Below, piece by piece: positions 55,651 to 64,000 of a stretch of DNA of 64,000 nucleotides; within the stretch, counting starts at the first letter, position 1; every line of letters starts with the position of its first letter. The notes below the pieces were generated by a model. The model ran no database searches and was not told the origin of the DNA. It saw only the letters and a program-made list of their open reading frames with translations. The position numbers and the translations under genes were made by a program. The stretch is taken from positions 1 through 64,000 of the forward strand of contig NZ_RQZH01000003.1 in the NCBI RefSeq assembly GCF_003932845.1. Direction: 5' to 3'. Origin of the DNA: Prevotella sp. OH937_COT-195. GTDB taxonomy: Bacteria; Bacteroidota; Bacteroidia; Bacteroidales; Bacteroidaceae.

Positions 55651-55688
55651 AAAAACTCCGAGGGTTTACAACCACCCCCGGAGTTTTT
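55651..55688. terminator. Bidirectional terminator between M23 peptidase and TetR genes
   Basis: AAAAACTCCG (55651-55660) and CGGAGTTTTT (55679-55688) pair perfectly, with inner GGG/CCC pairs, giving A/T-tracts on both sides. Confidence 0.88.
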
Positions 55689-55694
55689 CATGGT

Positions 55695-56309
55695 CTATAT
55701 TCCGAACAACTTTTTCCAACCGGCAGTGCTGAACGTTATGTAGTCGGTAACGAAACGCTGCAATTCTTCACTGTTCATGTTCTCGTTCTGTATCACGATG
55801 CGCATCAACGAGAACCACATATTACAGTTTAGTTCGATGAGATATGGAGAAATGTTGCCGTTTATGTGCGGATATTTCTCTTTCATGGCACTTATATACA
55901 TCTGCCCTACCGCCGCCTGCTTTGCGGCATAGTGCCGGAAATAGTCCTCCAGCGGCGTACCCGACGCCTCGAAAAGGAGCAATCTCAGTTCGTGTCTGTA
56001 TTCCTTTATAATACGCAGGAAACGTGTTATCATGGCATCTTGATAGTTGACGACATAGAACATGTCGATGGTTTGGTTTCTGCTGCCGTTCTCCTGCATG
56101 ACCAAATCGTCAAGCGCTTTCATCAAAGGCGAGCATATCTCCACAAAAATGTCGTTCTTGCTCTTGAAGTAATTATATATATTGCCTACCGCAATGCCTG
56201 AGGCCGATGCGATGTCTTTCATCGAAGTGCGCTTCAATCCTTTGCTGCAAAACTCTTGTCGCGCCATAATAATAATGCGCTTCCTTATACTTTCCTTCCG
56301 TATCTGCAT
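55695..56309 (-). CDS. TetR/AcrR-family transcriptional regulator
   Basis: 204 residues. The HTH is AYNIYN-like: TSMKDIASASGIAVGNIYNYFKSKNDIF (about 28-55), typical of TetR. The ligand-binding part is all-helical without recognisable specificity. The longer frame to 56456 runs into the preceding gene, so I start at the ATG at 56309, 31 bases after that gene. It is the third gene of the TonB receptor operon and may control it. Confidence 0.85.
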   Translation of the reverse strand: MQIRKESIRKRIIIMARQEFCSKGLKRTSMKDIASASGIAVGNIYNYFKSKNDIFVEICSPLMKALDDLVMQENGSRNQTIDMFYVVNYQDAMITRFLRIIKEYRHELRLLLFEASGTPLEDYFRHYAAKQAAVGQMYISAMKEKYPHINGNISPYLIELNCNMWFSLMRIVIQNENMNSEELQRFVTDYITFSTAGWKKLFGI

Positions 56310-56340
56310 ATCAAGATGCCATGAATGTTCAGACTCTGAC

Positions 56341-57576
56341 CTATTTTTCAAAACTATGGAAGAAGCACGGGAAACCTTGTACATTGACAACCGGTCCTTC
56401 CACTTTCTTCGTAACGGTGTCGTATGTATAGAAACCGTTGTGCTCCTTGTTGGCACTTCCGAACACGATGAGCCCCTTATGCTTTCCTATCGCTATGCCG
56501 TGCGGGTTTGAAACAGGCATGCCTTCTATTACTTTGATGGTCTTATTGTACAAATCTATAACCACGGGGCAGTTGCTCATCGCAGTGTAAGGCTTGCTCG
56601 CTCCTTCGGGATCCAAACCGTACGAGTTGGCATAAGCATACAACAGTCCGCCTTTGTCATAGCACAACATTCCGAGATACTCGGCATGTTTCGTTGAAAG
56701 TCCCTCTATCACGGTGTTGTCTAAACGTATGCAATAGTCAGGGTCAATCTCCGTATGACCTTTCTTTATGCGTATTATACCCCCGTTATAACCCGGTTTC
56801 AGTCCGAACGAAGCGAGACAACTGATATATATGTCGCCTTTCTCGTCCATGAAAATGGATTTTGCATCAATCGGTCGGGTGGGAACGCTCACTCCAAGGG
56901 AAGCATTCTTTATCGTCTTCTCGTATTTGTCGGTCTTGGTATTTATCAATGCGAGTTCCACGGAGTTCTCCACCGGCATATATTGGCTGTCGAACTGCGA
57001 CAATGCCACATACAGGTAATTGTCGCGTATGATCATTGCCGCTGGCGAAACCCTGGTTTTGTCGTGTGCCAGACTTGACAAATCTATCTCCCCTGTCTTC
57101 TTCATAGTGGAAGGATCGAATACGATTACCAACCCAATTCCCTGACAACTCAGATATGCTTTCTTGTCGTTCAGTTCCACAACATTGCATGCCGAAGCCC
57201 CGGCGGGTATGCTCATCGCTCCGAGTAGTTTTAACTTTTTGTTGAAGTCGCGCTCATACAGTTTCAATTCTGTCTTAGAGTTTCCCATATAGTCTGGGAA
57301 AGAATATATATGTCCGTTGTCAAGTGCAATAGGTATTGCCCCGAAACCCGTCGGCACACTGTTCTTGTTATCGTACGTTGCAGGGTTGAGATTAGATATG
57401 GCCTGCAAATATACACTCCCCGAATTGCCCTCCGGGTTTGTCACGGATGTGGCGAAGATGATGTTTGCCACTTTCTGTTCTTCAGGCGTGGGCGTAGGTG
57501 CAGGCTCGTTGTCGCCGCCGCAAGATGTTAGTAACGCAGCCAACAATACTGCCAGCATAATGTTCTTAATGCTCAT
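56341..57576 (-). CDS. Surface lipoprotein with beta-propeller (DUF4374/XusB-like)
   Basis: 411 residues, lipobox LLTSC followed by GGDNE. The rest consists of repeated beta blades (ACNVVELNDKKAYLSCQGIG, YLYVALSQFDS, GDIYISCLASF, GIAIGKHKGLIVFGS). In build and position next to a TonB receptor it resembles DUF4374 proteins such as XusB of B. thetaiotaomicron, a siderophore-binding surface protein. The family assignment is from memory of the pattern, and the iron role is inferred. It lies 45 bases after the receptor gene. Confidence 0.72.
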   Translation of the reverse strand: MSIKNIMLAVLLAALLTSCGGDNEPAPTPTPEEQKVANIIFATSVTNPEGNSGSVYLQAISNLNPATYDNKNSVPTGFGAIPIALDNGHIYSFPDYMGNSKTELKLYERDFNKKLKLLGAMSIPAGASACNVVELNDKKAYLSCQGIGLVIVFDPSTMKKTGEIDLSSLAHDKTRVSPAAMIIRDNYLYVALSQFDSQYMPVENSVELALINTKTDKYEKTIKNASLGVSVPTRPIDAKSIFMDEKGDIYISCLASFGLKPGYNGGIIRIKKGHTEIDPDYCIRLDNTVIEGLSTKHAEYLGMLCYDKGGLLYAYANSYGLDPEGASKPYTAMSNCPVVIDLYNKTIKVIEGMPVSNPHGIAIGKHKGLIVFGSANKEHNGFYTYDTVTKKVEGPVVNVQGFPCFFHSFEK

Positions 57577-57621
57577 AATAATTGATTTTAAAAGTTATAC
57601 ATTTATGTAATGAAAATATTC

Positions 57622-60006
57622 TTACTTAAAAAGATACCTTAATTTTACACCGAACGAGCGTCCCGGCAACGGGCGGTTGAGTTCCGAGAACACCTCTCTG
57701 TTGGTAATGTTCTTCGCCTTCAACGTCACCGTCCACCTGTTATTCATAAAACTATGCTCTATGCTTGCATCCATGGTAAGCATCGTCGGTATCTTCCTGT
57801 CTTGACTTACGCTCATCTCGAAGTCGTAGAAATACTCGTGAATGTACGACATGTCGAACAGAAAACGCGTGTTCTGTCGCTTTCCCCCGAACAAGTTCTC
57901 GCGATGAATGTCGAGTCCTCCGTTTGCCATAAGGTAGGGAATGTTCGGCATGCGCTTGTTCTTTGTAGGGTTTTCTACGTTTGTTCCGGGCAGCGTCCGG
58001 CGTACATCGCGCAGATCCTGCAATGTTCCGTTTACATAAAAATAAAGGAACGGCAGCACGTCTCCTTTCATTTCTGCCTCTATTCCGCGCGTCCTTACAC
58101 TGCCGAAATTCCTGTATATCGCCATCGTTGGTATAATGTCTGCCGTGAAACGTATCATATCCTTCAGGTGATTGAAGAACGTGTTTATCTCGGCTTCCAC
58201 GAATCCGTATGCATTGTTCTTATGATAAAGCAATCCCAAGTTCACTCCGTTGCACCTCTCCGGCACGAGCGATGCCGACGGAAGTATGGAATATCCGTTG
58301 CCCACGAGTTCCTCGGTAGTCGGTATTCGCACCTCAGAACTGAACGAAGCCTTGACAATCAGGTCGCGTGTAAGTTTATACCTCACTGCCTCGCTCCAAC
58401 CCCAAAAGTCCTTGTTGGTCTTTGCCTCTACCGGTTTGCTGATATAGTAATTGGGCAACATCTTCGACTTTGAAGTGAAGAAGAAATTTTTCACGGTTGT
58501 GGCACTCTGTAATTTCCCGTCAAACAGAGCCAAATCATAAGACAGTCCCACCGTGAGATTCGACATCCTGCTGGGGAAATTGGCTGAAAACCCCAAGGCC
58601 TTGTCCATCAATTCGTCCTTAGGCATTTGCTTGGTGTGGCTCCCGAAGACATTAAGGTTGAACGAGTGATGTTCGTCCATGATATAATTCAAGTTTAGTT
58701 TTGTGGCAAAGTCGTGCGAACGATTTTTCCCATCGGAAGGGAAAGAACCTTCTTCTCCTCCGTAGGAAGACACCGGCGGGTATTCCTTCCCGTCCCAGTC
58801 ATATCGGTGCATGGCCTTGTCACACAGTCCGAACCATCCTGCATTGTAGTTGAAATCAAAGTCAAAGTCCAGCCCCGGGAGCAAGAAATTGTCACGCTTC
58901 AGCGTCAATCCCGCCAATAGTGACGACGAGTGATTGTACGCCTCCCTTATGTCAAAGTCGATACCCTGCATCTCCTGTCTCGTTCTCGAATACACCAATT
59001 CGAGTTTTATTTCGTCGAACCACCATTTAACAGCCTTCACGGAGCCTCCCAACAGCAGTTTGCCATACTTGTCGTGGTTGCGTTTCACAATGCGGTTGTC
59101 AATGTTTTGAAGGCGCATCTTGTAGTTGTTGTCAGAGCGAGTATAGCCTCCTCCGATTCCGAATTGCAGTCCGCTCTTGCTGTCGGTGCGCTTAACCACG
59201 GCATCGAACTTATGGGTATTGAACGAAGAAATTTCATATCCGAAATCCATATACACCGGCGGATACTCCTTCGTCACCACGTTTACCGCTCCGCCGAGTG
59301 CCGACCCGCCGAATTTATACGGAACTATTCCCTTGTATATCTCTATCCGTTCTATCATATCCGTCGGAATATCATTCAGTGTGATGTAGTTGCTCATCTG
59401 CCCCAGCGGGTTCTCATCGACGAACATTCCCATGCGTTTGCCTTCTAATCCGCGCACCGACACACGCGACGCGCTGCCCACACCGCCGGTGTTTCTTACC
59501 GTAACGCCGGCTGTACGGGCAATAACATCATTTATTGAAGATGCCGTACCCTGCAACTGGTTTGCAGAAATCACGGACACGGGCATTGCCGACTCTCGCA
59601 GTTTCCTCGCTTCGTTGTGTCCTACTATGACCACGTCTGACAGTTGATGGGCAGACGGCGACAACTCTATATCGCACCGAATGCTGTCTCTGCCGTTTAA
59701 AATGCCTTTGCCGACAAGTCTCGTTTTGTATCCCACATAGTTTATCCTGAGCCGCTTTTTCATGCCTGCGGGTACTTGCATCACATATTTCCCGTCGACA
59801 TCGGACACCGTTCCCACCATTGTATTCTCCAAATTGACAGATGCTCCGAACAAAGCATCGCCCGTAACGGCATCCGTTATTTTTCCGTAAACAACACTCT
59901 GTGCGTGCGAGACATTGAAACACGCCAGACACATCGTCACCGTAACAAGAATGCGCAACGCCTTACGGCGGCAGCATTTCCCCGTTTGTCTTGAGATATT
60001 ATCCAT
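57622..60006 (-). CDS. TonB-dependent outer-membrane receptor (XusA/siderophore type)
   Basis: 794 residues. After a signal peptide (TVTMCLACFNVSHAQ) come a carboxypeptidase-regulatory-like domain (VYGKITDAVTGDALFGASV), the TonB box region LSDVVIVGHNEARKL and the plug (INDVIARTAGVTVRNTGG, IEIYKGIVPYKFGG). A barrel follows, ending PGRSFGVKLRYLFK. It is much shorter than SusC and belongs to the siderophore/haem-type receptors. It is the first gene of an operon with the propeller lipoprotein and TetR. Confidence 0.88.
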   Translation of the reverse strand: MDNISRQTGKCCRRKALRILVTVTMCLACFNVSHAQSVVYGKITDAVTGDALFGASVNLENTMVGTVSDVDGKYVMQVPAGMKKRLRINYVGYKTRLVGKGILNGRDSIRCDIELSPSAHQLSDVVIVGHNEARKLRESAMPVSVISANQLQGTASSINDVIARTAGVTVRNTGGVGSASRVSVRGLEGKRMGMFVDENPLGQMSNYITLNDIPTDMIERIEIYKGIVPYKFGGSALGGAVNVVTKEYPPVYMDFGYEISSFNTHKFDAVVKRTDSKSGLQFGIGGGYTRSDNNYKMRLQNIDNRIVKRNHDKYGKLLLGGSVKAVKWWFDEIKLELVYSRTRQEMQGIDFDIREAYNHSSSLLAGLTLKRDNFLLPGLDFDFDFNYNAGWFGLCDKAMHRYDWDGKEYPPVSSYGGEEGSFPSDGKNRSHDFATKLNLNYIMDEHHSFNLNVFGSHTKQMPKDELMDKALGFSANFPSRMSNLTVGLSYDLALFDGKLQSATTVKNFFFTSKSKMLPNYYISKPVEAKTNKDFWGWSEAVRYKLTRDLIVKASFSSEVRIPTTEELVGNGYSILPSASLVPERCNGVNLGLLYHKNNAYGFVEAEINTFFNHLKDMIRFTADIIPTMAIYRNFGSVRTRGIEAEMKGDVLPFLYFYVNGTLQDLRDVRRTLPGTNVENPTKNKRMPNIPYLMANGGLDIHRENLFGGKRQNTRFLFDMSYIHEYFYDFEMSVSQDRKIPTMLTMDASIEHSFMNNRWTVTLKAKNITNREVFSELNRPLPGRSFGVKLRYLFK

Positions 60007-60082
60007 TTCCTACATTCTTATTATTCATTCAAAGCACTGCGACGAGGAAACAAAAACGAATATCTTTCAGTCATATTCATTT

Positions 60083-60120
60083 AAAAAAGCGCAACACTCA
60101 TTATCAGAGTATTGCGCTTT
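60083..60120 (-). terminator. Terminator-like hairpin in front of the TonB receptor gene
   Basis: On the minus strand AAAGCGCAATACT and AGTGTTGCGCTTT pair at 12 of 13 positions with a 9-base loop, followed directly by TTTTTT. It can end the glycan operon that stops at 60325. It also lies downstream of the receptor's own promoter and so could act as an attenuator. Confidence 0.75.
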
Positions 60121-60196
60121 ATGCCGTTCAAAGTTCCTGCCCTACGGCAACAACCACTGTTTCCTGCCATGTAAATTACTTTTTATTAATCCGACC

Positions 60197-60228
60197 GCAA
60201 AGGTATAAAAAAACAACCTGTGCCGCAA
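60197..60228 (-). promoter_or_regulatory. Promoter of the TonB receptor operon
   Basis: On the minus strand TTG (60228-60226), 20 bp, then TACCTTTGC (60205-60197). The leader to the start codon at 60006 would be about 185 bases. Confidence 0.55.
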
Positions 60229-60324
60229 TACCCAAAAATAGTGATTTCCTTTCATTGTAAAATAGCGGTATTACCTAATTCCGAATCATTCCTGTCCGGC
60301 TGCTTGTCTTTTTCCATTCGGTAT

Positions 60325-61209
60325 CTACCTAAGTTTCTGGAAACGCGCCTGACAACGTTTTTTGTAACTGTAACCGAACGCATGTTTCAGAAATTTGCGC
60401 CAGTTGTAAGTGGCTACAAAAGCAATTCTGTCATACAGTCCGGGAGTGGCGGAGGCATATATTGAGCGCCTCATGCGAACGAAATATAAGTCGGCGATGG
60501 TTTCGAAAGCCGAGAACACTCTACCGCCCCGGCTCATCGGCCACACCTCGGAGTAAAAACGATCGTGTGCCGTCACGTCGGCATTGAAATCGGGGAGCAT
60601 CTTTCCATAGTCGGAATTTATCCACCAGAAGTTTCCCGAGAACATTTTATGGTTGCGCGGAGGCCACCGGTAGCAGCCGTAAAGGTCGTAACCATCGCAT
60701 AATACATTAACCGCCACGCGCCACTTTGCAAACACAAAATACTCAAGCATTTCTCTCCAAGCCTCTATTTTGGATTGGAAACCGCGAAAGAGGCGGTCAT
60801 CGGTGTCAATGCACCGGTAACTGATGCCTTTGGTATGGAAATAATACACGAGACAATCCTGTTCCCTGCACAGTGCCAGCACTCTCTCAAGTGCGGGATA
60901 TTCGTACCGTTGCGCATCGTCGGTAAACGAGACCAACTCTGTCTTTGCAGTGCCGATGATGCGCCGCAATTCGTCAATGTCGCCTTTGTTGCCGGATATG
61001 CAACTCACGAACAGCCGCTGCGTGGCATCCAGCAGACCGTCTTTACGCAAGTTTTCCACCTGCCGTTCCACGAGTTTCTGCCATCCGTCAATACAATATA
61101 CATGATATACGCCGTATATGGGTCTTGCCGAACGCGGCTCGTGTTCCCACTTTTCGGTATCATAACGTCGATATACCCTAAACAGAGAATCCGTGAAATG
61201 CACTTTCAT
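60325..61209 (-). CDS. Glycosyltransferase-like protein of surface polysaccharide loci
   Basis: 294 residues, no signal peptide. YGVYHVYCIDGWQKLVERQ near the start, then LVYYFHTKGISYR and MFSGNFWWINSDYGKMLP, are motifs I associate with a family common in capsule and LPS clusters and presumed to be glycosyltransferases. No experimental role is known to me. Its start overlaps the stop of the SDR gene by 4 bases (ATGA), so it is the last gene of the licD operon. Confidence 0.65.
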   Translation of the reverse strand: MKVHFTDSLFRVYRRYDTEKWEHEPRSARPIYGVYHVYCIDGWQKLVERQVENLRKDGLLDATQRLFVSCISGNKGDIDELRRIIGTAKTELVSFTDDAQRYEYPALERVLALCREQDCLVYYFHTKGISYRCIDTDDRLFRGFQSKIEAWREMLEYFVFAKWRVAVNVLCDGYDLYGCYRWPPRNHKMFSGNFWWINSDYGKMLPDFNADVTAHDRFYSEVWPMSRGGRVFSAFETIADLYFVRMRRSIYASATPGLYDRIAFVATYNWRKFLKHAFGYSYKKRCQARFQKLR

Positions 61210-62201
61210 ATCTTATATATAACAGACTCGAACATTTGTCTCAGGTCATGCCGAGGCTGCCAACCCAGTGCCCTGATGCGCCTTGTGTCGAGCCGAAGAT
61301 ACGTCACGGGCGAATATCCCATGCCCTCTTTCGGCTCTATCCTTACCTTCATATTCTTGCCGAACTCACGGCAAACCATCTCTGCCATGTCTCTCACCGA
61401 TATGTACGCATCCTCGTTTGCCACGTTGTATGCCATTCCGCCTTCGCCCCGCAGCAGTATGTAAAGCATTGCCTCCACGGCATCTTCGGTGTGGCAGTAG
61501 CACCGGCGCAGTTCTCCTTCGGTAAAAAGCACTATGTCTTTGTCTGCCGCCGCACAGCGTGCAAACTGCGCAAAGACACGGTTATCGTTTTCATCGACCG
61601 CCTTTCCGAACGTCTGTGCGAGGCGTGCCGTCATCACCCTGACTCCATATTCCGAATTGTAAGCATGACAGAGACATTCCGCCGCTCGCTTTGCCATGGG
61701 ATAACTGCTGCGTGCCTGCATCGGGTCGAGGTATCCTTGACAGTCTTCGGTGAGCGGTTCGCTGTCGTCCCACACCGTGCCATACACCTCAAGCGATGAC
61801 ACGTAGAGCATTCCTTTCAGCCTCTTCCCTGCCCTCTTGGCATACTCCAGCACCTGTCGTGTCCCTAAAAATGACGTATTCAGCGTTTCCACCGGTTTTT
61901 CGATAAAATCCTTGGATGCCGTAGGCGATGCGAGATGCACCAAATAATCGGCCTCCTGCGGTGGACAAAACGTTCCGCCCGATGCAAAGTCGTACTCGTA
62001 ACAGTCAACTTTGCAGTCAGTTTTGTCGAACATAGCCTCTGCTTTTGCCACATTTCGCACGGCACACGTCACGCCGATGTCTGTTGCATACCGACGGTTC
62101 AGTTCGGAAAGGAAATCCACGAGGCACGCCCCCACAAGTCCCGTAGCCCCCGTCACAATCCATCTGCTGCCACGCAGTTTCTCTATTATATCCTTGTCCA
62201 T
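61206..62201 (-). CDS. NAD(P)-dependent epimerase/dehydratase (extended SDR)
   Basis: 331 residues. The Rossmann loop GATGLVGACL (residues 18-27), VHLASPTASKDF, the catalytic-type Ser in YVSSLEVYG and a YxxxK as YPMAKRAAE mark an extended SDR of the nucleotide-sugar epimerase/reductase type. Between a TarI-like cytidylyltransferase and a glycosyltransferase-like gene, it may act on a CDP-linked or NDP-linked surface sugar or alcohol. Confidence 0.85.
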   Translation of the reverse strand: MDKDIIEKLRGSRWIVTGATGLVGACLVDFLSELNRRYATDIGVTCAVRNVAKAEAMFDKTDCKVDCYEYDFASGGTFCPPQEADYLVHLASPTASKDFIEKPVETLNTSFLGTRQVLEYAKRAGKRLKGMLYVSSLEVYGTVWDDSEPLTEDCQGYLDPMQARSSYPMAKRAAECLCHAYNSEYGVRVMTARLAQTFGKAVDENDNRVFAQFARCAAADKDIVLFTEGELRRCYCHTEDAVEAMLYILLRGEGGMAYNVANEDAYISVRDMAEMVCREFGKNMKVRIEPKEGMGYSPVTYLRLDTRRIRALGWQPRHDLRQMFESVIYKI

Positions 62202-62230
62202 AACTTAAAGTTTCCGTATCATTGCCATTC

Positions 62231-62962
62231 TCAAAGTCCGAATATCTGCCGGTTCTCGCGCACCTCCACCATGGCGCGGAGCACGAAGAAATCGGTCGGT
62301 GTGGTAATCTTGATGTTCTCCATCGGTCCTATTATCGTTTTGAGCGGATAGCCGTAATGGCTCATCATCGTACACGAGTCTATGAAATCGTGCCTTCCTT
62401 CGCCGATGGCACGCCTGTGGGCAGAAAGTATGTCGCCAAGAGCAAAACTCTGCGGTGCCCGTGCAATGAGAGAACCCGTTCGTTCGGGAATTTCGAGCGA
62501 GCCGTCGGGCTGCTCCACCACGAATGTCTCTGTTGCCGGCACGCACGTTATGCACGACCCGTGTTCTCGCACGGTTTTTATGTTGTCCGAAATTGTCTGT
62601 CCGGTAATCAGCGGTCGCACCCCGTCGTGTATCATTACCGTTGCCTCCCCGTCGCCCGCAATGCGCTCAGCCTCTTCCAAAGCGTTGAATATGGAGTCTT
62701 GTCCGGTCTCTCCTCCGGGCACGACGGCAGCCACCTTTGTAATATCGAACTTGCGAATCATCTTTTGCAGAAACGGAATCCACGCCTCAATACATGCCAC
62801 CACGATTGCATCTACATCGGGATGATTGTCGAAAAGTTCGAGTGTATATATTATTATGGGTTTCCCGTTGAGTTCGAGAAACTGTTTGGGGCGCGATTTG
62901 GTGTTCATTCTCACACCCGAACCGCCTGCGAATATTGCTGCTATGTTCATGTTCTTTTTCAT
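62231..62962 (-). CDS. IspD/TarI-like cytidylyltransferase
   Basis: 243 residues. FAGGSGVRMNTKSRPKQFLELNG, MIHDGVRPLI, RAPQSFALGDIL and ENIKITTPTDFF belong to the IspD/TarI family. The context (licD and an SDR in the same operon, a separate ispD at 51562) and the APQSF version of the motif favour a ribitol-5-phosphate or other alcohol-phosphate cytidylyltransferase. Starts at 62962 (MKKN) or 62950 (MNIA) are both possible. Confidence 0.82.
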   Translation of the reverse strand: MKKNMNIAAIFAGGSGVRMNTKSRPKQFLELNGKPIIIYTLELFDNHPDVDAIVVACIEAWIPFLQKMIRKFDITKVAAVVPGGETGQDSIFNALEEAERIAGDGEATVMIHDGVRPLITGQTISDNIKTVREHGSCITCVPATETFVVEQPDGSLEIPERTGSLIARAPQSFALGDILSAHRRAIGEGRHDFIDSCTMMSHYGYPLKTIIGPMENIKITTPTDFFVLRAMVEVRENRQIFGL

Positions 62963-63005
62963 TGTCTGACAGATTTTGTTACAATAGTATGCCGTGCCCT
63001 CGGCT

Positions 63006-63836
63006 TTACCACATCCTTATCTCCGTGTTATGTCTGTTCCGCTTGTCGCGCGGAGGCAGGTTCATGTAGTTGCCGTATGCTATCCGGCATATTTCGTCCG
63101 GGTCGGCAGGACCGTCGAAGGTATGCCCTTCGAACACAATGGGTTTCAGCGGCAGCATCGCTCTCCGCGGATTCTGTTCGTAGAACCATGCGCCATACGA
63201 GTGCATGAAACTGTCGCGCGAGCCGAACACTCGTCCCCCCATGCGGAACACGGGGAACACGACATGGTGCAACAACATGTATCCCGCCTGCGCCAGTGCC
63301 GGATAACGCCCCGCAAGGTCGAAGTTTACCACGCACGACAATTTCGCCGCCAGTCTTTGCAACCACGGTATCATGTACGGCTCGTAGGGAAATATGTCGA
63401 TGTGCAAACCCTTGTATCGCAGAGCCTGATGCGACCGCCAATCGCGACTTCCCTCTGGTTCGAGCGATATATACTCGCTGTGCAGGTCGCGCAGCGTTGC
63501 CCATTCCTTATAGTAGCCTTTGTCAGTACGGTTTGTCTGCACAACATATTGCGGATGCGGATGTTGCTCGAGATAGGCAATAATCTTGTCATAGTCCTTC
63601 CGGTCAACCACCATGTCGGCATCATCGTCCCACGGAATGAAGCCTCCGTGACGCAGACTTCCCAGCACGGAACCTCCGTCGAGACGCAGTCGCACACCAC
63701 ACTCGCGCCCTGCCTTCTGCAAGTATATCAGCATGTCGAGCATGCGCATCTGTGCATTGCGCATCGTAGAGCCTTCCGGGTTGTATTCACGGCGCAGGCT
63801 CTCGTCGGTCTCTCCCGTATTGTAAGTCCTGTTCAT
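63006..63836 (-). CDS. licD: LicD-family phosphotransferase
   Basis: 276 residues. The LicD signature lies at 52-75 (LDGGSVLGSLRHGGF, then WDDDADM) with the metal-binding aspartates, and WRSHQALRYKGLHIDIFPY follows. LicD proteins move phosphocholine or other phospho-alcohol groups from CDP-activated donors to surface glycans. A TarI-like enzyme next door could supply such a donor. First gene of the leftward operon, promoter at 63844-63852. Confidence 0.88.
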   Translation of the reverse strand: MNRTYNTGETDESLRREYNPEGSTMRNAQMRMLDMLIYLQKAGRECGVRLRLDGGSVLGSLRHGGFIPWDDDADMVVDRKDYDKIIAYLEQHPHPQYVVQTNRTDKGYYKEWATLRDLHSEYISLEPEGSRDWRSHQALRYKGLHIDIFPYEPYMIPWLQRLAAKLSCVVNFDLAGRYPALAQAGYMLLHHVVFPVFRMGGRVFGSRDSFMHSYGAWFYEQNPRRAMLPLKPIVFEGHTFDGPADPDEICRIAYGNYMNLPPRDKRNRHNTEIRMW

Positions 63837-63843
63837 ACAAGAT

Positions 63844-63852
63844 GCAAAGTTA
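63844..63852 (-). promoter_or_regulatory. -7 box of the licD operon
   Basis: TAACTTTGC on the minus strand, only 7 bases from the licD ATG, which would leave almost no leader. A -33 element is not evident. Confidence 0.4.
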
Positions 63853-63874
63853 AGTCTTTATTTTTATTATTCGC

Positions 63875-63906
63875 TTTGCCATTCCGTAAAATTATGTTAT
63901 TTTTGC
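63875..63906 (+). promoter_or_regulatory. Promoter of the gene at the right edge
   Basis: TTTG (63875-63878), 19 bp, TATTTTTGC (63898-63906): a full match to the Bacteroidetes consensus at both boxes and spacing. Confidence 0.7.
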
Positions 63907-63988
63907 AAGCATGGAGGAGAAATATATCATCGGGAATGTTTTTTCCCCGATAAACGTCGGAACGACTTTAAGCCGGCAAGAATAACAA

Positions 63989-64000
63989 ATGAAGATATAC
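63989..64000 (+). CDS. Start of a gene cut by the window edge
   Basis: ATG at 63989 followed by AAG ATA TAC (MKIY), about 80 bases downstream of a strong promoter. Nothing more can be said. A short frame in between (63911-63985, 24 codons) begins right at the expected transcription start and is probably leader. Confidence 0.4.

Larger units (their letters stand above)
60007..60324. other. Leader region of the TonB receptor operon
   Basis: 318 bases without a gene. It contains a minus-strand promoter (60197-60228), then a small stem GCCGT/ACGGC, a terminator-like hairpin with T-run (60083-60120), and about 75 bases of AT-rich sequence before the receptor start. Confidence 0.55.

Noticed and set aside
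56310..56456. Upstream extension of the TetR gene
   Set aside because: It overlaps the end of the propeller lipoprotein gene; the HTH lies close after the ATG at 56309.
60007..60196. Cobalamin riboswitch in the TonB receptor leader
   Set aside because: CAGGAAACAGTGG and GGGCAGGAAC only loosely recall the B12 box, and the expected core order is not found.
63911..63985. 24-codon leader peptide
   Set aside because: It would start at the predicted transcription start itself and shows no amino-acid bias suggesting attenuation.

Overview
The window looks like chromosomal DNA of a Bacteroidales bacterium, most likely Prevotellaceae. The signs are Bacteroidetes -7 boxes (TAnnTTTG) in front of many genes, a SusC/SusD starch system, short type IX secretion (T9SS)-type C-terminal tails, a fused long PurL, lipoproteins with acidic residues after the lipobox Cys, and the absence of obvious Shine-Dalgarno sites. 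I see no rRNA, tRNA or CRISPR array.

Layout: (1) 0.2-5.6 kb is housekeeping and envelope: a PatB/MalY-type PLP lyase, a DUF3737 protein, myo-inositol-1-phosphate synthase, and a membrane-anchored MORN+GH25 lysozyme. (2) About 5.7-17.8 kb is an integrative mobilizable element without conjugation machinery of its own: MobV relaxase, toprim primase, VapE-type helicase, two tandem HTH proteins, a six-gene cargo operon (DJ-1/PfpI, methyltransferase, VOC-DUF2867 fusion, GNAT, HEAT/AlkD-like, YjaB-like GNAT) and two tyrosine recombinases. Decay is visible: the second recombinase has a one-base deletion near its start and the primase a late nonsense codon. (3) 18-27 kb holds Dcp peptidase, a two-gene chromate transporter, PurL and an OmpA-type lipoprotein. 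(4) 27-51.5 kb is a starch/maltodextrin locus: malQ-GH97-pulA-susA, susCDEF, a secreted GH13 amylase with CBM26 and T9SS tail, and a divergent lacI-type regulator with an MFS sugar transporter. (5) 51.5-55.6 kb carries ispD, recG and an M23/LysM peptidase. (6) 55.7-60 kb is a TonB receptor, a surface beta-propeller lipoprotein and a TetR regulator, resembling siderophore-uptake (Xus) systems. (7) 60.3-63.8 kb is a surface-glycan decoration operon: licD, a TarI/IspD-like cytidylyltransferase, an SDR epimerase and a glycosyltransferase-like protein. A further gene starts at 63989 and runs off the end.

How the starch genes work together: starch is bound and taken up by SusC/D/E/F and cut outside by the secreted amylase. 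Oligosaccharides are trimmed in the periplasm by SusA, PulA and SusB. Glucose and maltose enter through the MFS carrier and are processed by cytosolic MalQ. The strongest new observation is regulatory. LacI-type palindromes occur in front of malQ, in front of the amylase gene, and between susC and lacI, and each is centred about 62-64 bp upstream of a recognisable -7 box. That spacing suggests the LacI-family protein activates transcription and does not block it.
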